From an uncultured Lachnospiraceae bacterium (lineage in GTDB: Bacteria; Bacillota; Clostridia; Lachnospirales; Lachnospiraceae): a stretch of 64,000 bases of DNA. The stretch covers positions 17,198-81,197 of the forward strand of contig CACZBM010000005.1 in assembly GCA_902779445.1 (NCBI GenBank), given 5' to 3'. The notes beneath the pieces are model-generated. The model saw only the letters and a list, made by a program, of their open reading frames with translations, did no database searches and was not told where the DNA came from. Below, in pieces: positions 25,326-34,393 of this stretch (position 1 is the stretch's first letter; each line of letters opens with the position of its first letter). Both the position numbers and the translations under genes were made by a program.

Positions 25326-27248
25326 ATGGCAGAGGAAAAGGTAAGACAGATCGGCCGGCACAGAATGATGACACACGGGCCTAAAGCCGGTGATCCGGGC
25401 AAGATCATGAAGAGACTGTCATCTTTCATAATGAAGCGGTACAGCGTACATATAATAGCTGTTATTATATGCATTTTTGTCGGTGTGCTTGCAAATGTTC
25501 AGGGGACCCTGTTTACCAGAAGCCTGATCGATGACTATATCATTCCAATGGTCAAAAGCGGAAGCCGGGATTTTTCTCCGCTTTTGTCCGCTATTGCAAG
25601 AGTTGCTTTATTCTATTCTATAGGGATATTATCCACCTACATTTATCAGAGGATGATGGTTGAGGTATCCCAGGGTACATTAAAGGATCTGAGGTGTGAA
25701 CTCTTCGCTAAAATGGAGAGTCTGCCGATAAAATACTTTGACACGCACGCCCATGGAGATATAATGTCTGTCTATACCAATGATATAGACACCCTGAGGC
25801 AGATGATAAGCCAGTCAATGCCGCAGTTTCTTAATTCGCTGATAACTATCATAAGTGTACTGCTTAGCATGCTTTTCCTAAATATACCTCTGACTGTAAT
25901 ATCCCTCATCATGGTTGGGGTCATGTTGTTATCATCCAGGAAAGCTGCGGGGATCTCGGGAAGATTTTTTTCAGCCCAGCAGAAAAGTCTCGGTGCACTT
26001 AACGGATATATCGAGGAAATGATGACCGGGCAGAAAGTCGTCAAAGTATTCTGCCATGAAGAGCAGGCTATAGAAGAATTTAAGAAGCGTAACCGGGATC
26101 TCTTTGTAAGCGCATATAACGCAAACCAGTATTCCAACATCCTTGGGCCATTAAATATGCAGATAGGCAATGTAAGCTTCTGTATCTGTGCGATACTGGG
26201 AGGGGCTCTCGCTCTTAGCGGGATATCGGGACTCACCCTCGGAAAGCTTGCTTCATTTCTGACATTTAATAAGAGTTTCAGTATGCCGGTAAACCAGATC
26301 GGTACCCAGATGAACTTCTGCCTTATGGCTCTTGCGGGGGGAGAGAGGATCTTTGCCCTGCTTGATGAAGAGCCGGAAATGGATTCAGGCTATGTAAGTC
26401 TTGTAAATGTTGAAAGAAGAGAGGATGGAAGCCTTTCAGAAACTGCTGAAAGAACCGGGATCTGGGCGTGGAAACATAAGCATACCGCTGACGGATCCGT
26501 GGACTATGTGGAACTTAAAGGCGATATTACCTTGGACGGTGTTGATTTTGCGTATGATGATGAGCATTTCGTGCTTCATGATGTAGAGCTTTATGGCAGG
26601 AGCGGTCAGAAGATAGCATTTGTGGGTTCCACAGGTGCCGGGAAAACCACCATAACCAATCTTATCAACAGGTTCTATAATATTCAGGACGGAAAGATCC
26701 GTTTTGACGGGATAAATATTAATAAGATAAAAGTCAGAGATCTTAGAAGATCTCTCGGAATGGTCCTCCAGGATACCCATTTGTTTACCGGGACCATTAT
26801 GGACAATATAAGATACGGAAGGCTGGATGCCTCTGATGAAGAGGTAATGGAGGCTGCGAAGCTCGTGAGTGCCGATAGCTTTATAAGGCACCTCCCGGAG
26901 GGATATAATACGGTGATAACCGGGGACGGATCCTCGTTATCGCAGGGACAGAGGCAGCTCCTGTCGATCGCAAGGGCTGCGGTGGCAGATCCTCCGGCAT
27001 TGATACTTGATGAGGCCACCAGTTCCATAGATACCAGAACAGAAAAGATGATACAGTCCGGAATGGACTCACTTATGAAGGGAAGGACCAGCTTTGTCAT
27101 CGCCCACAGGCTCTCAACAGTTAAAAATGCGGACTGCATAATGGTACTGGAGGGCGGAAGGATAATAGAACGTGGCGATCACGAAGAACTTATGGGGCAA
27201 AAAGGCCGGTATTATCAACTTTATACCGGATTAAAAATAGCAAACTAA
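25326..27248 (+). CDS. ABC exporter half-transporter, catalytic-site subunit
   Basis: 640 aa from ATG 25326; a GTG at 25302 is the alternative start and neither has an ideal ribosome site. Six membrane helices are followed by a nucleotide-binding domain with canonical Walker A STGAGKTT, signature LSQGQRQ and Walker B LILDEAT with the catalytic glutamate. Between membrane and ATPase regions is a longer linker (~375-415) than in the partner. It forms the heterodimer with the preceding gene. TGGTAAAAT at 25281-25289, between the two genes, could be a secondary extended -10 promoter. Confidence 0.9.
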   Translation: MAEEKVRQIGRHRMMTHGPKAGDPGKIMKRLSSFIMKRYSVHIIAVIICIFVGVLANVQGTLFTRSLIDDYIIPMVKSGSRDFSPLLSAIARVALFYSIGILSTYIYQRMMVEVSQGTLKDLRCELFAKMESLPIKYFDTHAHGDIMSVYTNDIDTLRQMISQSMPQFLNSLITIISVLLSMLFLNIPLTVISLIMVGVMLLSSRKAAGISGRFFSAQQKSLGALNGYIEEMMTGQKVVKVFCHEEQAIEEFKKRNRDLFVSAYNANQYSNILGPLNMQIGNVSFCICAILGGALALSGISGLTLGKLASFLTFNKSFSMPVNQIGTQMNFCLMALAGGERIFALLDEEPEMDSGYVSLVNVERREDGSLSETAERTGIWAWKHKHTADGSVDYVELKGDITLDGVDFAYDDEHFVLHDVELYGRSGQKIAFVGSTGAGKTTITNLINRFYNIQDGKIRFDGININKIKVRDLRRSLGMVLQDTHLFTGTIMDNIRYGRLDASDEEVMEAAKLVSADSFIRHLPEGYNTVITGDGSSLSQGQRQLLSIARAAVADPPALILDEATSSIDTRTEKMIQSGMDSLMKGRTSFVIAHRLSTVKNADCIMVLEGGRIIERGDHEELMGQKGRYYQLYTGLKIAN

Positions 27249-27272
27249 AAAAATTTAAAACCTTTTCCTACT

Positions 27273-27299
27273 TAAACCGTACCATAGTATAGCCGATCA
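27273..27299 (+). promoter_or_regulatory. Possible second SigD-type promoter
   Basis: TAAA (27273-27276), 15 bases, GCCGATCA (27292-27299). The -35 and spacing are perfect and six of eight -10 bases match. It lies ~325 bases upstream of the sigma factor gene, so the leader would be long and include the 27443 hairpin. Confidence 0.4.
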
Positions 27300-27442
27300 G
27301 AAGGGGGATTTTTTCTGAAGCCCGTCGGGACGGAACTTTGGGGATTCCGGGTATACGCTGTGTGTAATGTGCCTTGCATATAGGGGGTACAGGAATTTTC
27401 GAGGCGAAGAAACGATTGGCGGATGGAAAATGAACCAATGTG

Positions 27443-27479
27443 TCACGGTGTCATGGTGTCACTTTGAATGACACCGTGA
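27443..27479. repeat. Perfect 12-bp stem-loop (GTGTCA-type palindrome)
   Basis: TCACGGTGTCAT (27443-27454) and ATGACACCGTGA (27468-27479) pair perfectly around a 13-base loop that repeats GGTGTCA. No T-run follows immediately, so it is not a standard terminator. It resembles the arms, but not the core, of the REP-like elements elsewhere in the window. Confidence 0.5.
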
Positions 27480-27567
27480 ATACTAAAAATGTTTTTTGGA
27501 TTTAAGAATCCAGATACCGTTCGAAGCTGCGGAACAGCGAAATTACGGGATCGGATACGACTGGTAT

Positions 27568-27576
27568 TGGTAAAAT
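27568..27576 (+). promoter_or_regulatory. Extended -10 of the fused sigma factor gene
   Basis: TGG-TAAAAT, the same nine bases as the -10 region of the EF-G-like gene (337-345). No good -35 is present at the right distance. The start would be near 27583. A strong AGGAGG at 27596-27601 is too far from the ATG at 27624; GGAG at 27613 is better placed. Confidence 0.5.
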
Positions 27577-27623
27577 AGTAAATTGCGTCTACTAGAGGAG
27601 GAACAGGTAATCGGAGCTAATTA

Positions 27624-29516
27624 ATGGAAATAGATCCTAAGCTCAAATCGGCTGTTGAAAAACTGAAGAGCGGAGATGCGGAAGGGTTTAACGAGGTATA
27701 CAGTAAGACATACAACTATGTCTATTTCCGGGCGAAGCAGATCATGAAGAATGAAGATGACACCATGGACCTTATGCAGATCGTATATATGGAGGCATAT
27801 AAATCCATATCGGGTCTGGAAACCCCTGAAAGCATATATTCGTGGCTCAGTTCGATTACCTTCAGGCAGGGAATGAAAATATTCCAGAAGAAAAAAGAAA
27901 TATTGCTGGATGAGGATTTCGAGAACATCTTTGACAGTATCGAAACCTCGGATAAGGATTCCAGGCCTGAGCTCTCCTACGAGAAGAAGGAGGAGCAGAG
28001 GCTGCTCGCCGATCTTATCGATTCACTTCCGGAAGTACAGCGTGCTACAGTGGTAGCATTCTATTATGATAATATAAAGATTGAAGAGATAGCAGAAGTT
28101 ATGGACTGTTCCGTCGGAACAGTTAAGAGCCGTTTGAGTTACGCTCGCCAGGCCTTGAAGAAGAAGCTGGAAGCATCCGGTAAGGGCAGGGCAGGAAAAG
28201 GAGCCATGGCCTTAACAGGTGCCATGATCTTCGGCGCGGTTCAGCTAATGTCAGAGGAAACTGTACTGGCAGCTCCCATAGCTGCAGGTGCATTTGCCAA
28301 CATTTGCTCGGGGCTTGGTATTGCAGGCGGTGCTGTTATGGCGGGTTCTGCTCTTGTAGGAGGAGCCGGTATTTCTGCAGCAACAGGAAGCACTGCGGGA
28401 ACTGCAGCAGCACTTGCAGGAGGAACAGCTGCGGCAGGAACAGCGGCCGGATCAGCGGCGGCGGGAACAGCAGCCGGTTCAGCGGCGGCGGGAACAGCAG
28501 CCGGTTCAGCGGCGGCAGCAGCAGGAACAGCAGCAGTTACCGGAGGAGCAGCAAAGGGTATTGCGGTTGCGGTAGCAGTCGCAGTAGCAGGTACAGGTGG
28601 AACAGTAGGCACCATATACAGAAATACCGTTTCCTCCGTGGATAAGATCTCAGCGAATGAAGAAGCATACAGTACTGCTTCAGACGATATTCTGGTTCCT
28701 TCAGATGCGGTTTCAAGTGTTGAAGATCCTTTAGAAGAAGCGGTTATTCCTTCAGAGGCACCTGCAGAGATCCCTGATGCTGGGGTACCGCTGGAAGAAG
28801 AGAACACTTCTTCAGAAAGCGCAGAAGCTGAGAATGGGAAGTCTGAGTCTGAGCATGAGAAGAAAGAAAAAACGGCTGTTTCCGAAAACGGTACAGAAGA
28901 TGTAAATGAATTCGGCATGCCAAAGAAGGTTAAGCAGCACATTGCCAAAGCGGTTGCTTCACTCTTCATGACAGGCGGCGGAGTTCTTTATAACGGATCA
29001 GTAGATAATGATACACTGGAAGCTGCATACATACTTGAGAACAATCTCTTTAAGACAAAGAAGGAATTGAAGTCTGTTTCCGGAAATCTTATATTCCTTA
29101 CAGAGCCTGATGTTTCCAGAGCATACAGAGACGGGGATGTCATCACTGTAGAAGGAAGCTTCAAGGCAGGAAATGCTGAAGAAAACGGAACCGTTAATTC
29201 CAAAGAATATGCATTTACCCTTAAGGGCACAAGGCTTAAGAATGAAGGTGTATTCGGCAGGTTCGCTTCGAATATGCTTATAATAACAGATGGTAGTAAT
29301 GATAACGGAAGTTCTTCATCAAATGAGAGTGGCAAGAAGACTTCCAAAGATAATACAGAGAATAAGGAAAAAGAGAAAGAGAATAATTCACCCGAGACTT
29401 CTTCTGAAATGCCCGGAGTTATAGAACTTCCCACATCATCCCATGCTGTGGAAGAAGTTGACATAGAGGGAGCAGCGATAGACGAGGCAGCAGCTTCGGA
29501 TGGACTGCTTCAGTAG
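27624..29516 (+). CDS. ECF-like sigma factor fused to a membrane/extracytoplasmic region
   Basis: 630 aa. Residues ~8-95 are sigma region 2 (FNEVYSKTYNYVYFRAKQI, DLMQIVYMEAYKSI) and ~130-190 are region 4 with a helix-turn-helix (IAEVMDCSVGTVKSRLSYAR). After a Lys/Gly-rich hinge comes a long Ala/Gly/Thr-rich hydrophobic region (~195-335) ending in IAVAVAVAVAGT and a basic stop. An acidic Ser/Glu-rich linker (~345-420) and a globular C-terminal domain (~430-545) follow, then a Ser/Asn/Glu-rich tail. The order suggests a sigma factor tethered to the membrane by its own sensor or inhibitory domain. A terminator follows at 29546. Confidence 0.8.
   Translation: MEIDPKLKSAVEKLKSGDAEGFNEVYSKTYNYVYFRAKQIMKNEDDTMDLMQIVYMEAYKSISGLETPESIYSWLSSITFRQGMKIFQKKKEILLDEDFENIFDSIETSDKDSRPELSYEKKEEQRLLADLIDSLPEVQRATVVAFYYDNIKIEEIAEVMDCSVGTVKSRLSYARQALKKKLEASGKGRAGKGAMALTGAMIFGAVQLMSEETVLAAPIAAGAFANICSGLGIAGGAVMAGSALVGGAGISAATGSTAGTAAALAGGTAAAGTAAGSAAAGTAAGSAAAGTAAGSAAAAAGTAAVTGGAAKGIAVAVAVAVAGTGGTVGTIYRNTVSSVDKISANEEAYSTASDDILVPSDAVSSVEDPLEEAVIPSEAPAEIPDAGVPLEEENTSSESAEAENGKSESEHEKKEKTAVSENGTEDVNEFGMPKKVKQHIAKAVASLFMTGGGVLYNGSVDNDTLEAAYILENNLFKTKKELKSVSGNLIFLTEPDVSRAYRDGDVITVEGSFKAGNAEENGTVNSKEYAFTLKGTRLKNEGVFGRFASNMLIITDGSNDNGSSSSNESGKKTSKDNTENKEKEKENNSPETSSEMPGVIELPTSSHAVEEVDIEGAAIDEAAASDGLLQ
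28425..28532 (+). repeat. 27-bp tandem repeat inside the fused sigma gene
   Basis: Units starting at 28425 (diverged), 28452, 28479 and 28506 (partial) encode the nine-residue period S-A-A-A-G-T-A-A-G. Units 2 and 3 are identical at the DNA level, so copy number may vary between strains and change the length of the hydrophobic segment. Confidence 0.8.
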
Positions 29517-29545
29517 AAGGAGAGAAAGAGTTTATGAAAAGCAGG

Positions 29546-29583
29546 AGGGGACACGGAAAGCGTAATGCTTCGTGTCCTCTTTT
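29546..29583. terminator. Terminator between the sigma gene and the convergent aminotransferase
   Basis: AGGGGACACG (29546-29555) pairs with CGTGTCCTCT (29571-29580) with one G-T pair; the stem is followed by TTTGC. It lies between two convergent genes and probably serves both. Confidence 0.75.
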
Positions 29584-29610
29584 GCTATTGTAAACGAAAT
29601 ACTATATAAA

Positions 29611-30708
29611 TCACAACAAATGTTTTTTAATGCAGTTTATAAGACGCATATTGTCTTCATGCTTCATAAAGCAGACCCGCACATATCTGTTATCCAGGAA
29701 GGGGAAGGTACAACAGTTACGGATCATCATCTTCTCTTTGATGCATGCTTCGAAAAGAGTATCTGCGTTAACGGTTTCGGAGTCGATCCTGAATAGAACG
29801 AAATTAGCGTATGGCTCATAGACTTTGAGCTTCGGTGATAAGGATCTCAGTTCGTCAGTCATGAATTTCCGCTCGCTTCGTATTAATTCAACGGTTTCTT
29901 TTATATACCGGGTGTCGGAGAACATCTTTTTACCTGCTTCTTCTGCAAGAGAATTGATGGTCCAGGGGTTCATCCGCTTAAATATCTCTCTTATAAGGTC
30001 GTGATTGCCGGTGACCGCATAACCGAGACGGAGACCGGGAGATGCAAAGAATTTGGATACTCCGCGGATTATAAAAAGGTTATTGTAGTAGTCGGTAAGG
30101 GGGATTCCTTCGGTCTCCTCCCTGCGATCAACGAATTCTATATAGGTTTCATCTACCATTACGAAGATATCACGCTCCTTACAGATATCCAGGATCTGTC
30201 TTAGGGCCTTTCTGTCTATGACTGTGGATGTGGGATTATTGGGGTTGCAGATTATAAGCATATCTGTATCCCCTTTAAGAAATTCGTCCAATCCGGAAAT
30301 ATCAAGACGGAAATCGTCCTTTTCTTTAAGCTGATAATAGTACGATTTACCGCCGGACAGGGAAACCTCACGCTCGTATTCGGAGTAAGTAGGTCCCATG
30401 ATCACAGCCTTTTTGGGACGGCGGATATCTATTATCATGGCTATAAGCTCTGTAGAACCGTTCCCGGGGATGATCTTATCAGGTGTAGTAGAACAGTAGG
30501 AAGCGATCACTTCCTTAAGTCTTTTATACTCTCTGTCGGGATAGGATGAAATGCAGTCAATTTCTTCAGCTATGGTTCTCTTTAACAGCGGAGATATTCC
30601 CAGAGGATTTACATTGGCTGAAAAAGAGACGATCTCTTCTTTTTTGATCCCGTATATCTTTTCGATCTTTTCCAGATCACTTCCGTGGAATTCATCTTTG
30701 TGAAACAT
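29611..30708 (-). CDS. PLP-dependent aminotransferase, HisC/CobD-like
   Basis: 365 aa, fold-type I class II aminotransferase. The N-terminus FHGSDLEKIEKIYGI and FSANVNPLG pattern, CNPNNPTS, VDETYIEF, and the PLP lysine in GVSKFFASPGLRLGY are all visible. It groups with histidinol-phosphate aminotransferases and threonine-phosphate decarboxylases (CobD); neither a his nor a cobalamin operon is adjacent, so the assignment is open. CobD would fit the corrinoid-using genes at 50-55 kb, but this is weak inference. The start (minus, 30708) has GAAAGGAA upstream. It is divergent from the DUF5717-like gene. Confidence 0.8.
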   Translation of the reverse strand: MFHKDEFHGSDLEKIEKIYGIKKEEIVSFSANVNPLGISPLLKRTIAEEIDCISSYPDREYKRLKEVIASYCSTTPDKIIPGNGSTELIAMIIDIRRPKKAVIMGPTYSEYEREVSLSGGKSYYYQLKEKDDFRLDISGLDEFLKGDTDMLIICNPNNPTSTVIDRKALRQILDICKERDIFVMVDETYIEFVDRREETEGIPLTDYYNNLFIIRGVSKFFASPGLRLGYAVTGNHDLIREIFKRMNPWTINSLAEEAGKKMFSDTRYIKETVELIRSERKFMTDELRSLSPKLKVYEPYANFVLFRIDSETVNADTLFEACIKEKMMIRNCCTFPFLDNRYVRVCFMKHEDNMRLINCIKKHLL

Positions 30709-30820
30709 GTTATTCCTTTCAATGAAGATGTATTAGTGGTATACTATAGGATGGTATGTCGTTTGCAGAAAACAGAACATACAATAAACATTTGATTGAT
30801 TATATCACAACAGGGGAGCA

Positions 30821-33800
30821 ATGGAGAGCCATATTGACCGAATATTAGAAGGAGAGACGGGATACGAACACACATCCCTTTATTTTCCCGAGAAAAGTCT
30901 GTCGCTTACGGTATATGAAAATGAGGATACCGAAGGCGTTTTTCATGTGCTTTCCGGTAATGACCGTGAGATAAACGGTACTGTCTGCACTTCTGATCCC
31001 AGAATGAACTGTGATAGCGTGACCCTGGATAAGGGTAAGGCTGAGATCCACTTCTGCTTCAGAGCAAGAGGGCTTGAAGCCGGAGCTGTCATAAAAGGGG
31101 ATATTTCCCTGATATGTGAAGAGGGGGAATTCAGACTTCCCTTTTCCGTAAGCGTGGTCATGAAATATCCGGATAGTTCACAGGGCCCTGTCAAAAATCT
31201 TTTTCATTTCACCAATCTGGCACGTAATTACTTCAAAGAAGCGGTTAACGTGTTTTATTCCCCGGAGATGATAAATGTATTTAATTCGCCTGACAAGAGA
31301 TTCAGAAATCTCTACAAGGCTTTTTCGGTATATCCGGGTTCTGCAGTAAATGTAGAAGAATTTTTGATAGCCATACATAAAAAATCCCCTGTTATTTATA
31401 CAACCGAGACAGACGAGGTTAATCTCCTCGGAATAGAGGATATAAGTGGATTAAGGGAATTAAGGGTTAGAAAGAGCGGCTGGGGCTATATAAAGCTGTC
31501 TGCTTCAGCAGAGGGAGATTTTATAAGCCTGAAGCAGGATGTATTCCGTGAACATGATTTTAACGGAGATATAGTATCACTTCCCTATACTATAAACAGG
31601 GAAGCGCTTCATGCCGGAAAAAACTACGGTCTGATCATATTAAAAACCTTTAACTCCGAGATAAAGGTACCTGTATTTGTGGATATCACTACGGTATCCC
31701 GGATGGAGAGCAATAAAGCTGCAGTTAAGAGGCAGAAGATGGTGAAAGAGCTTATGGAGTGTTACATCGCCTTCCGCCTCAAAAGAATGGATCTGGCAAC
31801 ATATTGCGCTAAAACAGCTGAAATGTGCAACAGGATGACAGAGGCTGATGAAAGGGACATACTCCCAAGGCTTGTTGCTACCCATGTTTATCTCCTGGAA
31901 AAGAGGGAACGGGACGCAGAGCTCATGCTTTCCATGATCGGAAATGAGGCTCTTTTAGGACAGATCCACTATGAAGCTGAGGGGTACATCAAATACCTTG
32001 AGGCCATGCTTAAAAGAGAGAGGACCCATACCAGGACTAAGGCAGAGGAGGTAACGGTTCTCTTAAATGATCATCCTGATTCGGCATTCCTGATGTCACT
32101 TAAATTCAATCTGGATGAGGAACTGGAAGGAAATCCGGATTTCAGGCTGGAAATACTGGAGAGACAGTTCTCTCTCGGGGTCAGAAGTCCTTTTATCTAC
32201 ATAGAAATACTGGCTGCCATGACAGAAAGGCAGGGACGTAACAGCAATAGCGGGATATCAGAGATATATGCTTTGTACTGGGGGGTAAAAAACGACCTGT
32301 ATTATGAAAGTCTTATTTCCACCCTGTTATCCATAAGCTACGGATTAAAGGGCTATTCTCCCATACTTCTTCATGTACTTAAAAGTTATTATGAAAAATA
32401 TCATTCCCCTGAGCTGCTTGAAGCCGTATGCACAACCCTTATACGTGAAAGAGGCAGCAGGAAGAAGAGGGGTGACGATTTCCGCTGGTTTGAAGAAGGT
32501 GTCAGATATGGGCTTAAGATCACACGGCTCTATGAGTCATATTTAAATACCCTTCCTGAAGATTATGATGAGCTTCTGCCGGAGCCGATATTAATGTATT
32601 TCAGTATAGGTGCGGGAGTAGGCAATGAAAGGATGGCTTTCCTTTATGCCAATCTTATAAAGCATAAGGATACCGAGATAGTTTCCGAGATACTTAAGAG
32701 TAATGAGCAGCGTATCGCTGGTTTTGCGGTAAAAGAAGCAGAAAACGGCAGGATAGGTGATAACTTAAAGATCATCTATGAATATGTAGCTCTCCTTAAT
32801 ATAAAAGAGATCCAGAACCGGTTCATGCTCGCCATAAGCCCGTTATTATTCAGGCATGAGATATTTGTATATGATCCTCAGGTCAGAATGGTGGTTTCCG
32901 TGGAAAACGGATTTAATAAAGAACATTTCGGAAATGTGACCGGAGGAAGGGCTGTCATCAGTTTTTACGGAGGAGACTACGACCTAATACTTGAGTACAA
33001 TGACATGCGGCGCAGTATTGCCAGAAAAGGCATACAGGACAGGGTATTACTCAATCCCTCCAAATTCATCAAAGCTATAAGATACGGCATCCAGAAACAG
33101 GTGGGACAGGCTTTTTATGTATGCGGCTCCGGAAGACACAGTGTTCAGGTAAATCAGGTAAATGAATCCAGTGTCAGGATACTTGCTTCATCTCATGAGA
33201 TCGAGAGGAGCTTCAGGGATGAATGCATCTTTGCGCTTATAAGATATTATTCCGATAATGACAGATTTGATGAGCTGGACAGGATCGTAGAGGATCTGGA
33301 TGTTTCGGAAGTGTCTACAATGGTGCGTTCAGAGCTTGCCAGGCTCTTTGTGGCCCGGGGTATGCTGAAGGAAGTATACGAGCTTATCCGTGAATACGGT
33401 TCGGAAGGAGTGGATCCGGGGATCTTAGTGCGTCTAGCCAGCAGGATGATCTCGGAGGGTATAAATACTGAAGATCCCTGTCTCTTGAACATTTCTTTTG
33501 AAGCACTGAAAAGAGGGAAATACGACGAACACATATTAAAGTATCTTTCTGACGAATACCGGGGAACTATAAAAGAACTCAGGGACATCTGGAAAGCTGC
33601 TAAATCCTTTGGAATAGATACTGTCAGGATTGAGGAGAGGATGCTGTCCCAGATGCTTTTCTCGCATTCCTTTGCAGCAGACAGGGATGATATCCTTATA
33701 AGCTGTATTGAAAACGGTGGAAGAGAAAAGGTGATAGCTGCATTTCTCGACCATATCGCCCATGAGTATTTTGTATATGACAATATCGTGGATGACAGGA

Positions 33801-34393
33801 TATTTGACCTGATACTGAGGCGATACAGGCGTGACGGTGAGTTAAGCGATATCTCCGCATTAGCCCTTTTGGGAAGATACGCAGAAAAGGAAAAGGATGA
33901 GAAGACATTAACCTTCCTTTCTCCGCTTGTCAAAAATCTCGTGGAAAAGGGGATCATATTTGACTTCTTCAGGGAATACAGGGATCAGGTGCCTGAGATG
34001 GCCCTTTATCATGACAAAACTTTTGTGGAGTACAGGACCGGCTCGGAAAAACGTGTGCTGATCCATTACTGTATTTCTGATGATGAGGCAGAGGAATCCG
34101 AGTATACCGATGAAAATATGGACGAGATGTATCAGGGGATCTATACAGGGGATTTCGTTCTCTTTTACGGCGACAGACTTCAGTATTTCATTACAGAGGA
34201 AAGTGAAGACAACAGAAATATCACAGAGAGCAGGGTCGTTGAACGGGATATTACCAGAAGCGGAAGAACAGAATCCAGATATGACATGATAAATGACATG
34301 CTTCTTTCTGAGTCTGTAAATGACGATCCCAGCCTTGATGATCTGATGGATCAGTATATTAAATTATCCGGAACTGTAGAGGAATTATTTTGA
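30821..34393 (+). CDS. Giant scaffold-like protein (DUF5717-like), first gene of a four-gene operon
   Basis: 1190 aa, no signal peptide or membrane segment. Residues 1-125 and ~155-290 look like two beta-sandwich domains (alternating strands such as YIKLSASAEGDFISLKQDV). From ~300 to ~1080 the sequence is alpha-helical with TPR/HEAT-like periodicity, interrupted near 685-790 by a beta-rich insert (VYDPQVRMVVSVENGF, AVISFYGGDYDLILEYND). A short beta domain (~1085-1130) and an acidic tail ending GTVEELF close it. From memory the family is catalogued as DUF5717, found in Lachnospiraceae; function is unknown. GGGGAG lies four to five bases before the ATG. The stop overlaps the next start (TTGA). 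Confidence 0.75.
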   Translation: MESHIDRILEGETGYEHTSLYFPEKSLSLTVYENEDTEGVFHVLSGNDREINGTVCTSDPRMNCDSVTLDKGKAEIHFCFRARGLEAGAVIKGDISLICEEGEFRLPFSVSVVMKYPDSSQGPVKNLFHFTNLARNYFKEAVNVFYSPEMINVFNSPDKRFRNLYKAFSVYPGSAVNVEEFLIAIHKKSPVIYTTETDEVNLLGIEDISGLRELRVRKSGWGYIKLSASAEGDFISLKQDVFREHDFNGDIVSLPYTINREALHAGKNYGLIILKTFNSEIKVPVFVDITTVSRMESNKAAVKRQKMVKELMECYIAFRLKRMDLATYCAKTAEMCNRMTEADERDILPRLVATHVYLLEKRERDAELMLSMIGNEALLGQIHYEAEGYIKYLEAMLKRERTHTRTKAEEVTVLLNDHPDSAFLMSLKFNLDEELEGNPDFRLEILERQFSLGVRSPFIYIEILAAMTERQGRNSNSGISEIYALYWGVKNDLYYESLISTLLSISYGLKGYSPILLHVLKSYYEKYHSPELLEAVCTTLIRERGSRKKRGDDFRWFEEGVRYGLKITRLYESYLNTLPEDYDELLPEPILMYFSIGAGVGNERMAFLYANLIKHKDTEIVSEILKSNEQRIAGFAVKEAENGRIGDNLKIIYEYVALLNIKEIQNRFMLAISPLLFRHEIFVYDPQVRMVVSVENGFNKEHFGNVTGGRAVISFYGGDYDLILEYNDMRRSIARKGIQDRVLLNPSKFIKAIRYGIQKQVGQAFYVCGSGRHSVQVNQVNESSVRILASSHEIERSFRDECIFALIRYYSDNDRFDELDRIVEDLDVSEVSTMVRSELARLFVARGMLKEVYELIREYGSEGVDPGILVRLASRMISEGINTEDPCLLNISFEALKRGKYDEHILKYLSDEYRGTIKELRDIWKAAKSFGIDTVRIEERMLSQMLFSHSFAADRDDILISCIENGGREKVIAAFLDHIAHEYFVYDNIVDDRIFDLILRRYRRDGELSDISALALLGRYAEKEKDEKTLTFLSPLVKNLVEKGIIFDFFREYRDQVPEMALYHDKTFVEYRTGSEKRVLIHYCISDDEAEESEYTDENMDEMYQGIYTGDFVLFYGDRLQYFITEESEDNRNITESRVVERDITRSGRTESRYDMINDMLLSESVNDDPSLDDLMDQYIKLSGTVEELF

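Larger units (their letters stand above)
27249..27623 (+). other. 375-bp intergenic region upstream of the fused sigma factor gene
   Basis: No gene is visible. It holds a SigD-like element (27273-27299), a 12-bp perfect stem (27443-27454 with 27468-27479) and an extended -10 close to the sigma gene. The 27300-27440 part is GC-mixed and has small local inverted repeats but no recognised riboswitch. Confidence 0.5.

Noticed and set aside
28241..28969. 242-codon minus-strand ORF opposite the fused sigma factor
   Set aside because: It is the complement of the Ala/Gly repeat region; its Ala/Pro/Ser-rich product has no domain features, and the plus-strand gene is well supported.
33247..33957. 236-codon minus-strand ORF inside the 1190-aa gene
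   Set aside because: Ser/Ile-rich low-information translation opposite a coherent long gene, with no ribosome site; a shadow frame.
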